From contig JBDTVG010000179.1 in NCBI GenBank assembly GCA_040007395.1, positions 1-61,566 of the forward strand: a stretch of DNA of 61,566 nt, read 5' to 3'. Of this stretch, positions 1 through 9,186 are shown one piece after another; position 1 is the first letter of the stretch, and each line of letters opens with the position of its first letter. A model generated the notes under the pieces. That model was given only the letters and a program-made list of their open reading frames with translations, was not told the DNA's origin and did no database searches. Source of the stretch: DATGFK01 sp040007395 (GTDB taxonomy: Bacteria > Chloroflexota > Anaerolineae > Aggregatilineales > UBA2796). The position numbers and the translations under genes are program-made.

Positions 1-154
1 ACTTCTTCCAAATCAAGGCGTTCGCTTTCCCGATCTACCATAAGACCCCAGTAGTTAATAGTGTTAATTTGGTTTGTAATCTCCGCACCTTACAGTATTT
101 TTAGGTCGGCACCGATCTAAAATTTTAGGCCAAATTGTTATTGGAATACCAACT

Positions 155-2239
155 ATGATTTCCCCAGAAGCCAGCAAGACTCGACGATTTACAGCACCCA
201 ACGCAGCGCGTAGTATTATGATGCTTTTACCCGACCGCTTGCGGAGTGCCTTTGCAATCTTGTTGGCATTGCTTGTCCTGACAACGCCGATTGCTGTGCA
301 GGCAACGGGTGGATCGCATGTTTCGCAAAATACCTTCAGTGAACGTGCGCGGATAACCATTCATGATGGCGTGGCTCACGATCAGGCTGGAACCTCGGTG
401 AGCATCAGTGGCAACACAGCGATTATCGGCGCATCTGGAGAGAATGACCATAGTGGGACGGCTTATATCTTTGTGCGGCATGGCTTGACGTGGGATCAGC
501 AAGCCAGTCTAACCCCCACTGATGCAGCAGCAGCCGACTACTTCGGCTACGCAGTAGCAGTGAGCGGTGATACTGCATTGGTGGGAGCCTACGGTAAAAA
601 CAATTTCACCGGGGCAGCCTATGTCTTTGTCCGGACTGGTACGGTGTGGAGCCAACAGGCTAAGCTAACGCTCAACAATGGCGCAGCAGGCGACAATTTT
701 GGCGGGGCGGTAGCCCTCAGTGACGATACAGTGGTTATCGGTGCGGCTTACAAAGAAGGTGGTCGGGGATCTGCTTATGTCTTTGTGCGGAGTGGCTCCA
801 CATGGAGCTTACAGCAGATTATGACTGCCAATGACGGCTCGGCTCTGGATTATTTCGGTTATTCGGTGGCAGTTGAGGGCGATACAGCAATCGTAGGAGC
901 CTACAACTGTGCGAACACCGACAATGCTGGCGCTGCCTACGTGTTTGTTCGTCATGGGATAGCGTGGGATCAACAGCAGATCTTAACTTCTAACGATGGT
1001 GCGCCGGGGGATTATTTTGGCGGTTCAGTGGCGTTGAGTGGCGATACCGCACTCGTGGGAGCACCCTACCATCTCAACGATGCGACTGGTGCGGCGTATG
1101 TCTTTGTACGGAGTGGTGCAGTGTGGAGCCAACAGACCAAACTGACTGCCACTGACGGTATACCGATGGATTTTTTCGGTTATTCAGTCGCGATGAGCGG
1201 CGATACCGCGCTCATCGGAACCTTTGGTAAAAACGATCAAACGGGGGCTGCCTACGTATTTGGGCGTACTGGTACAGCATGGACTCAGCAGCAAACTCTG
1301 ACCGCCAGCGATGCCTCTAACAACGATCAGTTTGGTTGGTCTGTAGCTATGGATGGCGGCAGCAGTTTGGCCGGTGCGCCGATGAAAAACCATATACAAG
1401 GCGAAGCGTATGTGTTTGCCAACAACAGCGCAGGTGAGACAATTGGTGTCTTTCGTCCAGCTATGACCACGTTCTTTTTGCGAAGTTCCAATACTACTGG
1501 CGTTGCCTCGGTTGCAACACCATTAGGGATAACTACCGATCTGCCGATGGCGGGCGACTGGAATGGCGATGGCATCGATACCATTGGTGTCTATCGGTCT
1601 GATACAGGGCAGTTCTTCCTCAGAGACTCAAATATGGCGTCTGCACCCATTGTCTATAGTTTTTCGCTGGGAATGACTGGCGATCTACCAATGGCAGGTG
1701 ACTGGAACGGCGATGGCAAGGATAGTGTCGGTGTATTCCGACCCTCTAATGGGTTGATCTATCTCAAAAACGAGCTAAGTACAGGCTTCGCGGATTTCCA
1801 GATGATAATGGGCGTGCCAGGCGACCTGCCGTTGACAGGTGATTGGAATGGCGATGGCAGTGATAGCCCCGGTATCTATCGTCCCGCCACTGCTACTTTC
1901 TATCTGACCAATCAGGTTTGCAATTGCAGCACCTTTGGGGAGTATGCTGCGACGATGGGCGTTTCTGGAGATCTACCTTTCGCGGGTGACTGGGATGGCG
2001 ATGGCAAGACAGGGATTGGGGTTTTCCGTCCTACCAATGGCTTGATCTATCTCAAGGATGAACCAACCAGCGGGTTTGCTGATCTACAGATTGTGTTTGG
2101 CATTGCTAACGATTTGCCCGTTGCTGGACACTGGTCATCGCTGACGATGACTAACCCCGCTGCTGCGACCATTGCCAAGCCCAGTGTGCCGATCCAGACA
2201 TTGGCTGCCCCCAAGCTCGCGCCGACATTTGTCCCCTGA
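155..2239 (+). CDS. secreted FG-GAP/VCBS-like repeat protein
   Basis: The 694-residue product has a long basic N-region, then a hydrophobic signal stretch (about residues 33-49) ending AVQA, a plausible signal-peptidase site. Residues about 60-430 hold seven integrin-type FG-GAP repeats of about 55 residues (pattern DxFGxSVAxSGDTAxxGA...GAAYVFVR). Residues about 430-675 hold a second repeat type (GVFRP...FYLRxSN...LPMAGDWNGDGxDxIG), also a calcium-binding beta-propeller pattern. The C-terminus ends in LAPTFVP, a string that recurs inside the giant YD-repeat protein of this window. The function is probably extracellular adhesion or a surface propeller; no catalytic motif is visible. The start is uncertain: the ATG at 155 has only a weak RBS, and ATGs at 218/221 would give a more normal signal-peptide length. 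A strong terminator follows. Confidence 0.85.
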   Translation: MISPEASKTRRFTAPNAARSIMMLLPDRLRSAFAILLALLVLTTPIAVQATGGSHVSQNTFSERARITIHDGVAHDQAGTSVSISGNTAIIGASGENDHSGTAYIFVRHGLTWDQQASLTPTDAAAADYFGYAVAVSGDTALVGAYGKNNFTGAAYVFVRTGTVWSQQAKLTLNNGAAGDNFGGAVALSDDTVVIGAAYKEGGRGSAYVFVRSGSTWSLQQIMTANDGSALDYFGYSVAVEGDTAIVGAYNCANTDNAGAAYVFVRHGIAWDQQQILTSNDGAPGDYFGGSVALSGDTALVGAPYHLNDATGAAYVFVRSGAVWSQQTKLTATDGIPMDFFGYSVAMSGDTALIGTFGKNDQTGAAYVFGRTGTAWTQQQTLTASDASNNDQFGWSVAMDGGSSLAGAPMKNHIQGEAYVFANNSAGETIGVFRPAMTTFFLRSSNTTGVASVATPLGITTDLPMAGDWNGDGIDTIGVYRSDTGQFFLRDSNMASAPIVYSFSLGMTGDLPMAGDWNGDGKDSVGVFRPSNGLIYLKNELSTGFADFQMIMGVPGDLPLTGDWNGDGSDSPGIYRPATATFYLTNQVCNCSTFGEYAATMGVSGDLPFAGDWDGDGKTGIGVFRPTNGLIYLKDEPTSGFADLQIVFGIANDLPVAGHWSSLTMTNPAAATIAKPSVPIQTLAAPKLAPTFVP

Positions 2240-2271
2240 CGTAATGCGCCAACGATTAACCAAAGATTAAT

Positions 2272-2314
2272 CTCTCTCTGCGCGAAGTCATTTTCGCGCA
2301 GAGAGAGCGTTTGT
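2272..2314 (+). terminator. rho-independent terminator
   Basis: A perfect 15-bp inverted repeat (2272-2286 with 2293-2307) around a 6-nt loop is followed by a T-rich stretch. It sits 32 bp after the FG-GAP gene stop codon. Confidence 0.85.
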
Positions 2315-2467
2315 TTTCCTCTGAAGTTGTCACAAATTTTACACTGCTGTCACATCTTCGGGGAGTTTGCTGACTCTTTTGATATACTCTATATCATCGC
2401 CAGTTCAGCGTTTACATTATGATTATAATGCTACGCTTTGAGTCTCAAGTTCAAGAGGTAACTATAT

Positions 2468-3565
2468 ATGGCTGCTATTTCCACGACTCCCCCTAAGAAG
2501 GGTAAACCCGCTTGGGTCAAAATCATTGCTCAATATCAAAAACCAGTATTGTCGGCAAGTGTTTCGCAGCTTGCCAACAGTTTTCTGCCCTATGCTGCTG
2601 TCTGGGCTTTGGCGGCAGCAAGCGTTCTGCTCGGCTGGTCCTACTGGATCACATTGGGGCTGGCGGTGCTTGCTAGCGGTTTCCTGATGCGTATCTTCAT
2701 CATCCAGCATGACTGCGGTCATCAGTCGTTTTTTAAGTCCAAAAAGGCTAACGATCTGACCGGATTCATCTGCGGTGTTTTGACCATGACTCCCTATGAA
2801 TATTGGCGTACCAGCCACGCGATCCACCATGCGACAGCAGGCAACCTTGATCATCGTGGCGTGGGCGATGTTTACACGATGACCGTCAAGGAGTTCTTGG
2901 CAGGCACGCCGACGGATCGCTTCAAGTATCGGATGTATCGCAATCCCATCTTGATGTTCCTCCTAGCTCCCGGCTTCATGTTCATGATTAACCAGCGCAC
3001 ACCCTTAGCGCTGCCCTTCGCAACCTCCAAGCAGGGCCGCCGCAGTCTGTATTACACTGATCTGGCAATCTTTAGCCTTGCCGTTGTGCTATCACTCATC
3101 ATCGGCTTCAGAAACTACCTGATCATCCAAATTCCGATCAACATCATCGCCGCGACGGTAGGGGTATGGCTGTTCTACATCCAGCATCAGTTTGAGGAAG
3201 CCTACTGGAAGCCCGAAGACGATTGGGATTACACTACCGCTGCACTCAAGGGCAGTTCTTATTACAAACTACCGAAGGTGTTCCAGTGGTTCACCGGGAA
3301 TATCGGTCTGCACCACATCCACCACCTTAGCCCCCGCATCCCGAACTACCTGCTGGAAAAAGTCCACAACGATAACCCGGAATTCCAACAAGTCCCGATC
3401 ATTACCTTGTGGGCCAGCGCGAAAATCCTGCTTTCCCGGTTGGCGCTCTGGGACGAGGATGAGAAGCGATTGGTAAGCTTCGCTGAGGTAGATCGCCGCC
3501 AGCGGGCTGCTGCAATCGCTGACACGGCTAACCCTACGAACACAGAAACCGAGACAGCAAGCTAG
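2468..3565 (+). CDS. membrane fatty acid desaturase (delta-12/omega-6 type)
   Basis: The 365-residue membrane protein introduces double bonds into lipid acyl chains. It has the three histidine boxes of the di-iron desaturase family: HDCGH at 81-85, HAIHH at 117-121 and HHIHH at 282-286. Hydrophobic pairs (about 40-80 and 195-240) bracket the boxes as expected for four membrane segments. The spacing and the HDCGH form match the acyl-lipid omega-6/delta-12 group rather than the delta-9 acyl-CoA group; the exact regiospecificity cannot be read from the sequence. An AGAGGT RBS lies just upstream of the ATG. It stands alone upstream of tRNA-Phe. Such enzymes typically adjust membrane fluidity, for example in the cold. 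Confidence 0.92.
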   Translation: MAAISTTPPKKGKPAWVKIIAQYQKPVLSASVSQLANSFLPYAAVWALAAASVLLGWSYWITLGLAVLASGFLMRIFIIQHDCGHQSFFKSKKANDLTGFICGVLTMTPYEYWRTSHAIHHATAGNLDHRGVGDVYTMTVKEFLAGTPTDRFKYRMYRNPILMFLLAPGFMFMINQRTPLALPFATSKQGRRSLYYTDLAIFSLAVVLSLIIGFRNYLIIQIPINIIAATVGVWLFYIQHQFEEAYWKPEDDWDYTTAALKGSSYYKLPKVFQWFTGNIGLHHIHHLSPRIPNYLLEKVHNDNPEFQQVPIITLWASAKILLSRLALWDEDEKRLVSFAEVDRRQRAAAIADTANPTNTETETAS

Positions 3566-3636
3566 CACCTGTCTTAAAAATTAACCTTGACATCTCACCG
3601 AAAAACGCGATAATACCCATCAGACAGAGATGTCTT

Positions 3637-3708
3637 GCCGAGGTAGCTCAGTGGTAGAGCAACGCACTGAAAATGCGTGGGTCGCCAGTTCAACTCTGGC
3701 TCTCGGCA
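3637..3708 (+). tRNA. tRNA-Phe (GAA)
   Basis: A 72-nt cloverleaf with acceptor GCCGAGG/TCTCGGC, anticodon stem ACGCA/TGCGT and loop CTGAAAA, so the anticodon is GAA. The 3' CCA is not encoded. Confidence 0.95.
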
Positions 3709-3711
3709 CAC

Positions 3712-3747
3712 AAAAGCCACTCCCAAATTTGGGAGTGGCTTTTTATT
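3712..3747. terminator. bidirectional terminator
   Basis: A perfect 32-nt palindrome (3712-3743) with A-run and T-run ends can terminate both the tRNA-Phe transcript (+) and the convergent SPFH gene (-). Confidence 0.9.
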
Positions 3748-3792
3748 TTCTGACTAACCTTGCCTATATAAAACAGGTTTAGCGGAAGTATG

Positions 3793-5847
3793 CTAGGCAG
3801 GATTAGTATCGGGTGGGTTGACAGGCGGATCGGTATGTGTCGCAAGCTGCTGCAAAATGCTGTTGCGAATGCGCTTGACCTCATTGTCGTTCCGGCTAGC
3901 AGATTCGCTTTGTCCATTTTGATTACCGCCATTAGTGCTTGGCTTGGTCTCAATGTTTAACTTGTCAGACAGTAACATCGCAATCAAACCTTCGAAGGCG
4001 CTGTAACTACCAGTCCCATTGCCATCTGCACCTTTGCCGCCCGTGATAACCATTCGGGGGACAATCTCAACTCCCGATTTTTCGATAGCGGCACTAAAGC
4101 GTTCCATGACCTGTTGCAATACTTGATACTGCGGGCCACCGTAGGCACGAACTTGTTCTTCAACCGCCAACGCACGGGCAATACCAGTCCGGGCATCGCG
4201 TTCTGCTTCAGCCTCGGCAATAGCTTTGATTGTGGCGGCTTCTTGGAGCGAGCGCTGGTACGATGCTTTACCCTGATTGCTCTGAACCGTAATGGCAATC
4301 TCCGATTCGGTCAGGGCGGTTTGCTGCTGTGCAATCGCCTCGGCCTGACGGAGTTCGCGCTCTTTGTTGGCGGCGAGTTCCTTCTTGCTATAGGTTTCGA
4401 TCTGTTCTACCGCGATTTGGCGATCCCGCAACTGAGCAAGAATCTCTTCGATCTTGCGGTCATTGGCAGAGGAGGACGGCGTGCCGATCAACACTTCCTC
4501 TAGTTCCAGATTATAGTGAGCGAAACGCTCTTTCATTTCTATAGATGACTGGCCTTGAATCTGGCTACGTTCCTGAATTAACTGGATCAGGGTTCTAGTT
4601 TGTCCGATGTTTTTAAAATATGCAGCAACCATCGGGTCGAGAGTCTGATCCACCAGCCGTTTGATGTCACCGAAACGCTGAATAACCAGCGGCGCTTTGC
4701 GGTAGTCGATGTGGATCACGACGGACAAAGGCAGCGATGGCTCAAACGCATCTTTGGTGATCAGTTCAACTGCGGTCAGATTTTCGTCGTAGCGATGCAC
4801 TCCCACCTCGGCACTATTCCACTTGAGGATAATATTGGTCGTGGGTACGATAATGACCTTGCCTGCATAGGTGTTGAAGGCATATTTACCGGGCATGAGT
4901 GCCGTACTCCACACACCCTTAAACCCGCGTTCTACCATCTCGCCGTGTTTGTAATCTTCACCGGAAAGATCGCCGCCCTGTTCGCCTGTATAGGACACCA
5001 CTACGCCCACACTGCCGACTTCAATCGTTGTTTTGGGGATCATTTCGACAGTAGCAAACAGACAGTTGATATAGTAAGTTCCCTCGACAACTGTTTGGAA
5101 TTGGCGACCTCGCCGTCCGCCTGCCGCCAAGAACTTTTCTGGGTCTTGAAAGTTATTGTGATAGGTTGCGGGATTCTTTGGATCGTCGCCCACCGTTGGG
5201 GCGATAATATCACCTTGCGCTAGCGATGGCCCTTCATGGACTGTTACCACGCCAACCAGATCGTCAGCACCTTTGATAACCACCGGACGGAAACCTTGCC
5301 GTTCCGCAATAAGCGCAGCGGTACGCTTGAAAGTAACTTCGTCCTCGCGGCTTAAGGGAAGATAATACGTGCCTGTCTCGGTAAAAATGACAAACTGCGC
5401 TAGATTGAGCGCGTAAGTGCCTTCACGCAAGACTTCGCGCTGTGGGCCGCGCTGTCCACGATTTTTGAGAAAGCCCTCTACGTCCTGAAAATTCTTAGAT
5501 TCCGGCACATTTTGGGCGATGGTTTGTGAAGGCTGCAATGGTAGGCCATCACGGGCGAACACATAGCCGATCTGTCCCTGTGGAATAGTGACAAGGGGAG
5601 CCAGATGGACGCGAAATTGGAAGGGCATTAACAGGCGAATACCACCACGCAGTACATTAGGCTGGTAACCTGCTTCGCGGTTGAGCGCGATGAACCCTTC
5701 TTTAACCGACCCTTTCTCAGAAAAGATTTTCTCGACAATCCCTACGCGGTTGTTCGGAATAAATCGAATGGCAGAGAGCAACGCCACGAAAGCAACAACA
5801 ATCAACAACAGTACCAAGATAAGCGGAACTATCGCGAAGCCGTCCAC
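3793..5847 (-). CDS. SPFH/band 7 (flotillin-like) membrane protein
   Basis: The 684-residue protein has one N-terminal transmembrane helix (about 5-28), then the SPFH/band 7 domain in which the polypeptide is held at the membrane (about 290-420 is the most canonical part). A long Ala/Glu/Gln-rich coiled coil follows (about 440-560, with AEAEAER-type repeats), then a low-complexity polar tail. This is the layout of flotillins/stomatins, which form large membrane-anchored rings or scaffolds. It is longer than typical flotillins (about 450-500) because of an extra region between the helix and the SPFH domain. The GTG start at 5847 is chosen because a GAGG RBS lies 5-6 nt upstream. It is monocistronic and convergent with the desaturase/tRNA-Phe. 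Confidence 0.85.
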   Translation of the reverse strand: MDGFAIVPLILVLLLIVVAFVALLSAIRFIPNNRVGIVEKIFSEKGSVKEGFIALNREAGYQPNVLRGGIRLLMPFQFRVHLAPLVTIPQGQIGYVFARDGLPLQPSQTIAQNVPESKNFQDVEGFLKNRGQRGPQREVLREGTYALNLAQFVIFTETGTYYLPLSREDEVTFKRTAALIAERQGFRPVVIKGADDLVGVVTVHEGPSLAQGDIIAPTVGDDPKNPATYHNNFQDPEKFLAAGGRRGRQFQTVVEGTYYINCLFATVEMIPKTTIEVGSVGVVVSYTGEQGGDLSGEDYKHGEMVERGFKGVWSTALMPGKYAFNTYAGKVIIVPTTNIILKWNSAEVGVHRYDENLTAVELITKDAFEPSLPLSVVIHIDYRKAPLVIQRFGDIKRLVDQTLDPMVAAYFKNIGQTRTLIQLIQERSQIQGQSSIEMKERFAHYNLELEEVLIGTPSSSANDRKIEEILAQLRDRQIAVEQIETYSKKELAANKERELRQAEAIAQQQTALTESEIAITVQSNQGKASYQRSLQEAATIKAIAEAEAERDARTGIARALAVEEQVRAYGGPQYQVLQQVMERFSAAIEKSGVEIVPRMVITGGKGADGNGTGSYSAFEGLIAMLLSDKLNIETKPSTNGGNQNGQSESASRNDNEVKRIRNSILQQLATHTDPPVNPPDTNPA

Positions 5848-5947
5848 GTTAGCCTCAATTCATGAGAATACTTATTCAAATCAAACATTTGGATCAGGAT
5901 CAGCTTAGCACAGATCCAAAAGCGGCGCGTCCCAATTTTGTGGGTAC

Positions 5948-7138
5948 TCAGTCTGCTTGACTCTTTATCTCGCCTAGACGACGCAGAAGCGGAGTAACCG
6001 TTAAGCCCTGAACCACAAGGGAAAACGTGACTACAGCAAAGGCAATGGTCAGGATCTCGTTCCTATGCTCAATTTCCAGCGGAAGCCCCAATGCCAGAGC
6101 TAGCGCCAACGCTCCGCGTAACCCACCCCAAAATAGCAGATGTTGATGCGACCATGCAACACGTAGTGCTGAGCGCGAAAACAGCGCACAACACAGGTAG
6201 ATCGCGACTGCACGCCCTACCAGAACCAGTCCAATTGCGACTAAGGCAGGCATCAATACCTCCCTAATCATCTGATGCGTTCCTTGGATACCAATCAAAA
6301 TAAAGATCAGAGAATTAACCACAAAGGCAACATATTCCCAGAACGTATTCAGCGTATCGCGCCCTTTATGAGAAATAAACCCAAATGAGCCAACATTGCC
6401 GATGAGCAACCCCGCGACGAGCGAAGCTAGAACCCCCGAAAAGTGCAAGTGTTCTGCCACCAGAAAAGAACCATAAGCGACAACAGTGGTAAGCGTAAGT
6501 TCTACAAGATGATCGACAGTCCGTCCAGAAAGCAGTAACATGCCGCCACCAAAAACCGCCCCGCATACGATGCCACCGATAATCGATAACAGTAGGCTAG
6601 GTACGATTTGTGAACCATTGATGCTGCCACCCGCAGCAATCATCACGACGATACTAAATGCGATCGCGACAGTACTATCATTGAAAAGACTTTCAGCTTC
6701 AACCAGTAAGCGTAAACGCCCCTGTACCCCTGCTTCATTGAAAGTCGCAATTACCGAAACTGGATCAGTGGCGGCGATGAGGATGCCGAACACAGCAGCG
6801 CTGGCCCAATCCCACTGGACGAGATAGTGCATTCCAAGCGTTGTAATGCCAGCGGCAAGCAGCACACCGACTGTCGCCAGAGTCAGGATAACTGCTAAAT
6901 CTTTGCGAAGTTCTACCCAGCGAATATACAAAGCTGCTTCAAAGACTAGGGGCGGCAAGAAAATATTGAATACGAGGTTTTTCGTGAGACCTATCTCTGG
7001 AAAGTTACCAAAAACAGACAAAACTCCGCCTGCTATTACTAAACCAACGCTATAGGGAATCCGCAGCCGTCGAACGACAACGGCAACCACGGCTGCTACC
7101 AATAGCAAAATTTCAACTCTCTCAACGGTCAGGTCCAC
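5948..7138 (-). CDS. CPA1-family Na+/H+ antiporter
   Basis: This polytopic membrane protein (396 residues from the chosen start) matches the NhaP/NHE-type cation:proton antiporter-1 family. It has about 12 hydrophobic helices, the conserved ATDPV motif and the following LxxExLFND motif, which supply the ion-binding acidic residues. The reading frame is open up to 7339, but the extra 67 residues are not membrane-like and look non-coding. A GTG at 7138 has a GAGGTG RBS 5 nt upstream and begins the protein just before the first helix, so I take it as the start. There is no C-terminal TrkA or cyclic-nucleotide domain. It probably exports Na+ (or K+) in exchange for H+. The neighbouring antiporter is transcribed divergently. 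Confidence 0.88.
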   Translation of the reverse strand: MDLTVERVEILLLVAAVVAVVVRRLRIPYSVGLVIAGGVLSVFGNFPEIGLTKNLVFNIFLPPLVFEAALYIRWVELRKDLAVILTLATVGVLLAAGITTLGMHYLVQWDWASAAVFGILIAATDPVSVIATFNEAGVQGRLRLLVEAESLFNDSTVAIAFSIVVMIAAGGSINGSQIVPSLLLSIIGGIVCGAVFGGGMLLLSGRTVDHLVELTLTTVVAYGSFLVAEHLHFSGVLASLVAGLLIGNVGSFGFISHKGRDTLNTFWEYVAFVVNSLIFILIGIQGTHQMIREVLMPALVAIGLVLVGRAVAIYLCCALFSRSALRVAWSHQHLLFWGGLRGALALALALGLPLEIEHRNEILTIAFAVVTFSLVVQGLTVTPLLRRLGEIKSQAD

Positions 7139-7536
7139 AGTCGCACCTCTTGGGAAATATTCAGATCCGAGCCTAAATAGTCCACATTGATTTCCTCCAC
7201 TGCTATAGAACAACAGCGGAGTTATACATTTTGACAATCTCGTGCGACGTATTGGAGAAAACTGGAAGGCAAAGAATATTAGCCTATCACGGGCTATAAC
7301 CACCTTTATCAAACCGTGATCCATGAAAATTGGAAACAATTAACGACACAGCCCATCTTAATTCGAGTTATATACGTATTTAACGCAACTTTGTGGAGTT
7401 TGCCGTTATAATGCCATCAAGCTATTGAAATCCCGTCTATCTGATCAGGCTGCTTGCTTGGTCGTTCTAAAATCCCATCTCACTTCATTGCATTCACACT
7501 GTAGAGAAATAAAAACAATATGGGGAAGGAGGAGGC

Positions 7537-8772
7537 ATGGAAACTAACCCTACGATTCAACTATTCCTAGCACTTGGAATCATTGTGTTTATGGCGAAAA
7601 GCGCAGGTTACGTTAGCCGTCTGCTTGGTCAACCTGCCGTTTTAGGGGAACTTATCGCTGGGATCATTTTGGGGCCAAGTGTTCTTAATATGCTTGGCTG
7701 GTCGGTCTTTACCGATCAACACCTATCCGAAATGGTAATACACATTGCCGAACTTGGTGTACTGCTGCTCATGTTTAACGCCGGGTTGGAAATCGATCTA
7801 GTTAGTCTACGTCGAGTGCAAAACGTAGCGCTAAGTGCCGGGACATTAGGAGTGGTATTCCCTTTGCTTTTAGCGGTGCCAGTAGCTTTGGTTTCTAATT
7901 ACTCGCTTGAAGCAGCGCTGTTTATTGGCATGAGTATGGCAGCAACCAGCGTGAGTATTTCGGCACAGACGATGGTCGAGCTAGGTGTATTGCAGACCAA
8001 AGAAGGGATTGCCCTGTTAGGTGCTGCGGTTATTGATGATGTGCTGGCAATTTTGTTGCTGTCAGTGCTCATTGCCCTAAGCTTAGCGGGTGGTGGCGGT
8101 TTGGGAGATGTAATAGGCGTTGTACTCCGTATCACCATCTATATTGCGGCTGCTTTAGGAATTGGCTGGCTCCTGTTGCCAAGAATAGCCAACTGGATCG
8201 CTAACCGTCCGATTAGTAGCGGGGTTCTTGCCTTTAGTATCGTCGCTGCTCTACTGTTCGGATGGTCAGCGGAGTTGTTCGGCGGCATCGCGGCTATCAC
8301 TGGAGCCTTTATTGCGGGAGTTTGCCTTAGTCGTGCGGACAAGAAGATCCGGCATCAAATTGACGAAGGGTTGCATGAGATCAACTATGGGCTGCTTGTG
8401 CCGGTCTTTTTCATTAGCATCGGACTCAGAACTAATCTGCGTGATCTAGACAGTTCGCACATTCCATTTACCATTGCGCTCCTCGCCACCGCTATTGCTT
8501 CTAAAATTATCGGATCGGGGTTGGGCGCACGCTTGACTGGATTCGATAATCAGTCTGCATTACGGGTAGGCGTGGGAATGGTATCACGCGGCGAAGTGGG
8601 CCTGATTATTGCCACCGTTGGGTTACAAGCAGGAGTAATTCCAGCCAGTATATTCCCTGCCATTGTTCTGGTTACATTGGCAACCACTGTAGTGACTCCC
8701 CCTTTAGTGAGGTGGGCATTTCGAGAACCAAAATCAGCCCCAGCGGTAAGCCTAACCTACGATAAGGAATGA
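7537..8772 (+). CDS. CPA2-family cation:proton antiporter (KefB/NapA-like)
   Basis: This 411-residue polytopic membrane protein has the CPA2 hallmarks: a GQPxVLGELxAGxxLGPS motif near residue 31, AATSVSISAQ near 132, a VIDDVLAIL motif near 165 (the DD pair is the family's ion/proton site) and SRGEVGLI near 350. The RCK/TrkA-N domain found in Kef channels is absent, so this is the transport core only. A very strong RBS (AAGGAGG) precedes the ATG. It is followed after 6 bp by a small PII-like gene, which probably takes the place of the missing regulatory domain. Confidence 0.9.
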   Translation: METNPTIQLFLALGIIVFMAKSAGYVSRLLGQPAVLGELIAGIILGPSVLNMLGWSVFTDQHLSEMVIHIAELGVLLLMFNAGLEIDLVSLRRVQNVALSAGTLGVVFPLLLAVPVALVSNYSLEAALFIGMSMAATSVSISAQTMVELGVLQTKEGIALLGAAVIDDVLAILLLSVLIALSLAGGGGLGDVIGVVLRITIYIAAALGIGWLLLPRIANWIANRPISSGVLAFSIVAALLFGWSAELFGGIAAITGAFIAGVCLSRADKKIRHQIDEGLHEINYGLLVPVFFISIGLRTNLRDLDSSHIPFTIALLATAIASKIIGSGLGARLTGFDNQSALRVGVGMVSRGEVGLIIATVGLQAGVIPASIFPAIVLVTLATTVVTPPLVRWAFREPKSAPAVSLTYDKE

Positions 8773-8778
8773 TATACG

Positions 8779-9135
8779 ATGGCATATATGATTATGTATA
8801 TATTAGATCACATTCAGCAAATGCCTCAGATCCTTAAAGCATGGGAAGATGAAGGCGCACCGGGCATTACTATTCTCGATAGCACAGGTGTAAACCGACT
8901 GCGCCAAGCAGGCTTCCGGGATGACTTGCCCCTCGTCCCCTCGCTATCAGATCTATTGGAAGACAAATCTATCGAGCACAAAACGTTACTGATGATCGTT
9001 AAGACAGAGGCCGACGTAGATCGTTTTGTTGAAGCAGCCCGCGCCATTGTCGGGGATTTCAACGATCATCGTACTGGGATTATATGTGTTTGGCCTCTAG
9101 CACGGGTTTATGGCTTGGATCGGCCTATTGGTTGA
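8779..9135 (+). CDS. small PII/CutA-like protein paired with antiporter
   Basis: The 118-residue soluble protein begins with a beta strand (MIMYILD), then helix, strand (GITILDSTGV), a loop, strand (KTLLMIVKT), helix (EADVDRFVEAARAIVG) and a final strand (GIICVWPLARVYG). This beta-alpha-beta order with an ITILDSTG-type second strand resembles the ferredoxin-like fold of PII signalling and related trimeric proteins. It lies 6 bp after the CPA2 antiporter with its own AAGGA RBS, so the two are surely co-transcribed. I infer that it senses a small ligand and gates the antiporter. The assignment is by fold pattern, not by recognisable PII signature residues. Confidence 0.6.
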   Translation: MAYMIMYILDHIQQMPQILKAWEDEGAPGITILDSTGVNRLRQAGFRDDLPLVPSLSDLLEDKSIEHKTLLMIVKTEADVDRFVEAARAIVGDFNDHRTGIICVWPLARVYGLDRPIG

Positions 9136-9186
9136 AAACATAGTAAGTCGGCAGGTTGTTTTCCTGATCTAATAAATTCTACCCAC

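Noticed and set aside
4600..5223. 207-codon open frame antisense to the SPFH gene
   Set aside because: The SPFH protein is well supported; the antisense product has no motif and no RBS.
7139..7339. N-terminal extension of the CPA1 antiporter to 7339
   Set aside because: The extra 67 residues are not membrane-like; a GTG with good RBS at 7138 fits the family start.
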